Positions 6,583-6,922 of a stretch of 6,922 nt of DNA are shown here, piece after piece. Under the pieces are notes generated by a model. It made no database searches. It was given only the letters and a program-made list of their open reading frames with translations, and was not told the DNA's origin. This DNA comes from UBA1163 sp049513055 (GTDB lineage: Bacteria; Desulfobacterota; BSN033; UBA1163), in contig JBEKWN010000132.1 in the NCBI GenBank assembly GCA_049513055.1, positions 1 through 6,922 on the forward strand. Direction: 5' to 3'. The stretch's first letter is position 1. Each line of letters starts with the position of its first letter. Made by a program: the position numbers and the translations under genes.

Positions 6583-6620
6583 AAAAAAAAGAGCCCGTAT
6601 CAAAATAGACCACGGGCCCC
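6583..6620 (-). terminator. Intrinsic terminator of the riboswitch expression platform
   Basis: On the minus strand GGGCCCGTG (6619-6611) pairs with TACGGGCTC (6599-6591) over nine base pairs, two of them G-U, with an 11-base loop. Eight consecutive T residues follow (6590-6583). This is a textbook Rho-independent terminator. It lies between the aptamer and the start codon, so it acts as an attenuator and not as the end of a gene. Confidence 0.88.
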
Positions 6621-6675
6621 GCAAAATTTCTTTTGCTTCGGCAACCCGGCTATCCCGCAAACTCGGGACCCGTGG
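6610..6675 (-). promoter_or_regulatory. Antiterminator pairing between aptamer and terminator arm
   Basis: In the aptamer, CCACGGGTCCC (6675-6665) is complementary to GGGGCCCGTGG (6620-6610) over 11 bases with one G-U pair. The latter contains the entire 5' arm of the terminator, and the former is part of the aptamer core, so aptamer plus terminator and antiterminator cannot form together. Ligand binding should hold the aptamer strand and free the terminator, predicting that cyclic di-GMP turns the gene off. The direction of switching is inferred. Confidence 0.65.
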
Positions 6676-6717
6676 CTTTCCGTCCCACGATTACTCGTGG
6701 TTTGGCTTTATCGGCAA
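6633..6717 (-). promoter_or_regulatory. Cyclic di-GMP class I (GEMM-I) riboswitch aptamer
   Basis: The minus strand carries the conserved blocks in order: GATAAAGCCAAACC, a six-base-pair hairpin CCACGA-GTAA-TCGTGG with a GNRA tetraloop (6700-6685), GGACGGAAAGCCACGGG, a second hairpin TCCCG/CGGGA (6668-6653), and TAGCCGGGTTGCCG. The ends pair as TTGC (6717-6714) with GCAA (6636-6633). The order, the GUAA loop and the GCCGGGTTGCC block (tetraloop receptor side) match GEMM-I RNAs such as Vibrio cholerae Vc2. In Vc2 numbering by eye, G20, A47 and C92, which contact the ligand, are all kept. G20 argues for cyclic di-GMP and not 3',3'-cGAMP (usually A20). Position 21 is C and 46 is G, swapped from the usual G21-C46 pair. 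Confidence 0.92.
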
Positions 6718-6753
6718 TGTCTGCTATTAAAAATTTTTTCCTAATTAAGTTAA

Positions 6754-6771
6754 CAGCAATTTCAATGCCAA
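6754..6771 (-). promoter_or_regulatory. Sigma-54 (RpoN) -24/-12 promoter of the riboswitch operon
   Basis: TTGGCATTGAAATTGCTG on the minus strand has GG (6769-6768) and GC (6757-6756) separated by exactly ten bases, and matches the TGGCA...TTGCT consensus closely. Transcription should start near 6745, about 28 bases before the aptamer and 200 before the start codon. No sigma-70 promoter of similar quality is seen in this position. Sigma-54 promoters need an enhancer-binding activator, and a candidate site lies upstream at 6847-6863. Confidence 0.7.
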
Positions 6772-6782
6772 AGGGAGATTAA

Positions 6783-6875
6783 ATGTCTAATGCAATTGAT
6801 TTCTTTCAACATTATTTAAAAATCGAAATTTTATATAAAGTAAAAAGTGACTCTTTTCGTCACAATAAAATATAA
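6783..6875 (+). CDS. Possible 30-residue small protein
   Basis: An ATG at 6783 preceded by AAGGGAG (6771-6777, five bases spacing) opens 30 codons ending in TAA at 6873. The product starts MSNAIDFFQHYLKIEILYK and is amphipathic, without cysteines or a clear membrane span. It faces away from the riboswitch gene, and its ribosome binding site touches the sigma-54 promoter on the other strand. The inverted repeat at 6847-6863 lies inside it. It resembles no family I know and could be a chance frame in AT-rich DNA, since nothing but the ribosome binding site supports it. Confidence 0.25.
   Translation: MSNAIDFFQHYLKIEILYKVKSDSFRHNKI
6847..6863. repeat. Inverted repeat, candidate activator binding site
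   Basis: GTGACTCTTTTCGTCAC has perfect five-base arms (GTGAC/GTCAC) around seven bases. Its centre is about 110 bases upstream of the transcription start predicted for the sigma-54 promoter, within the usual range for enhancer-binding proteins. The half-site spacing does not fit CRP or FNR. It lies in an AT-rich region without T-run on either side, so it is unlikely to be a terminator. Confidence 0.4.
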
Positions 6876-6922
6876 ATTAAACACAATTTGTTATTCTCTC
6901 TTGCTCCCCTCTCTTACTCTAT
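6876..6922. other. Right-edge AT-rich then pyrimidine-rich stretch
   Basis: The last 47 bases contain a CT-rich tract (from about 6893) with no recognised gene, promoter or hairpin. It may belong to a feature beyond the window. Confidence 0.3.

Noticed and set aside
6547..6660. N-terminal extension of the cysteine-rich protein from a TTG at 6660 (123 residues).
   Set aside because: The added 38 residues are encoded inside the riboswitch and terminator, and a perfect Shine-Dalgarno sits just before the ATG at 6546.
6847..6863. CRP or FNR site for the inverted repeat.
   Set aside because: The nine bases between GTGA and TCAC do not fit CRP (six), and the half-sites do not match FNR.

Overview
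The window looks like chromosomal DNA of an anaerobic or microaerophilic bacterium, perhaps a deltaproteobacterial (Desulfobacterota-like) lineage. This is inferred from the gene content: a divergent Fe/Mn superoxide dismutase, a U32 protein paired with a B12-binding radical SAM enzyme, a sigma-54-type promoter and a class I cyclic di-GMP (GEMM-I) riboswitch. No mobile element, CRISPR array, tRNA or rRNA is visible.

Layout, left to right. Positions 1-545 (minus) hold most of a superoxide dismutase that runs off the left edge. Divergent from it, 639-1904 (plus) encodes a U32-family protein with two cysteine clusters. It is followed immediately, in the same reading frame and behind a Shine-Dalgarno sequence overlapping its stop codon, by a B12-binding radical SAM protein. 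The natural beginning of that protein is at 1917 with an apparent ATT start codon. A small beta-rich protein of unknown function (3365-3760, minus) overlaps the end of the radical SAM gene tail to tail. Divergent from it is a stand-alone AroQ chorismate mutase (3814-4098, plus). A CrtI-like FAD oxidoreductase (4150-5706, minus) converges on the mutase.

The right end is the most striking part. Two small cysteine-containing proteins (6289-6546 and 6036-6242, minus) lie behind an elaborate leader: a sigma-54 -24/-12 promoter (6754-6771), a GEMM-I aptamer (6633-6717), an intrinsic terminator (6583-6620) and a perfect Shine-Dalgarno. The aptamer contains an 11-bp complement to the terminator's 5' arm, so a terminator/antiterminator switch can be drawn. 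Compared with the remembered family consensus, the conserved G-C pair next to the ligand is swapped to C-G, while the ligand-contacting G is kept. A 17-nt inverted repeat about 110 bases upstream of the predicted transcription start could be an activator site.

A speculative metabolic link is that U32 proteins such as RlhA, TrhP and UbiU/UbiV support oxygen-independent hydroxylation with prephenate as oxygen donor, and the chorismate mutase here makes prephenate. U32 protein, B12 radical SAM enzyme, chorismate mutase and FAD oxidoreductase could therefore serve an anaerobic modification pathway. The target is unknown and the genes do not form one operon.
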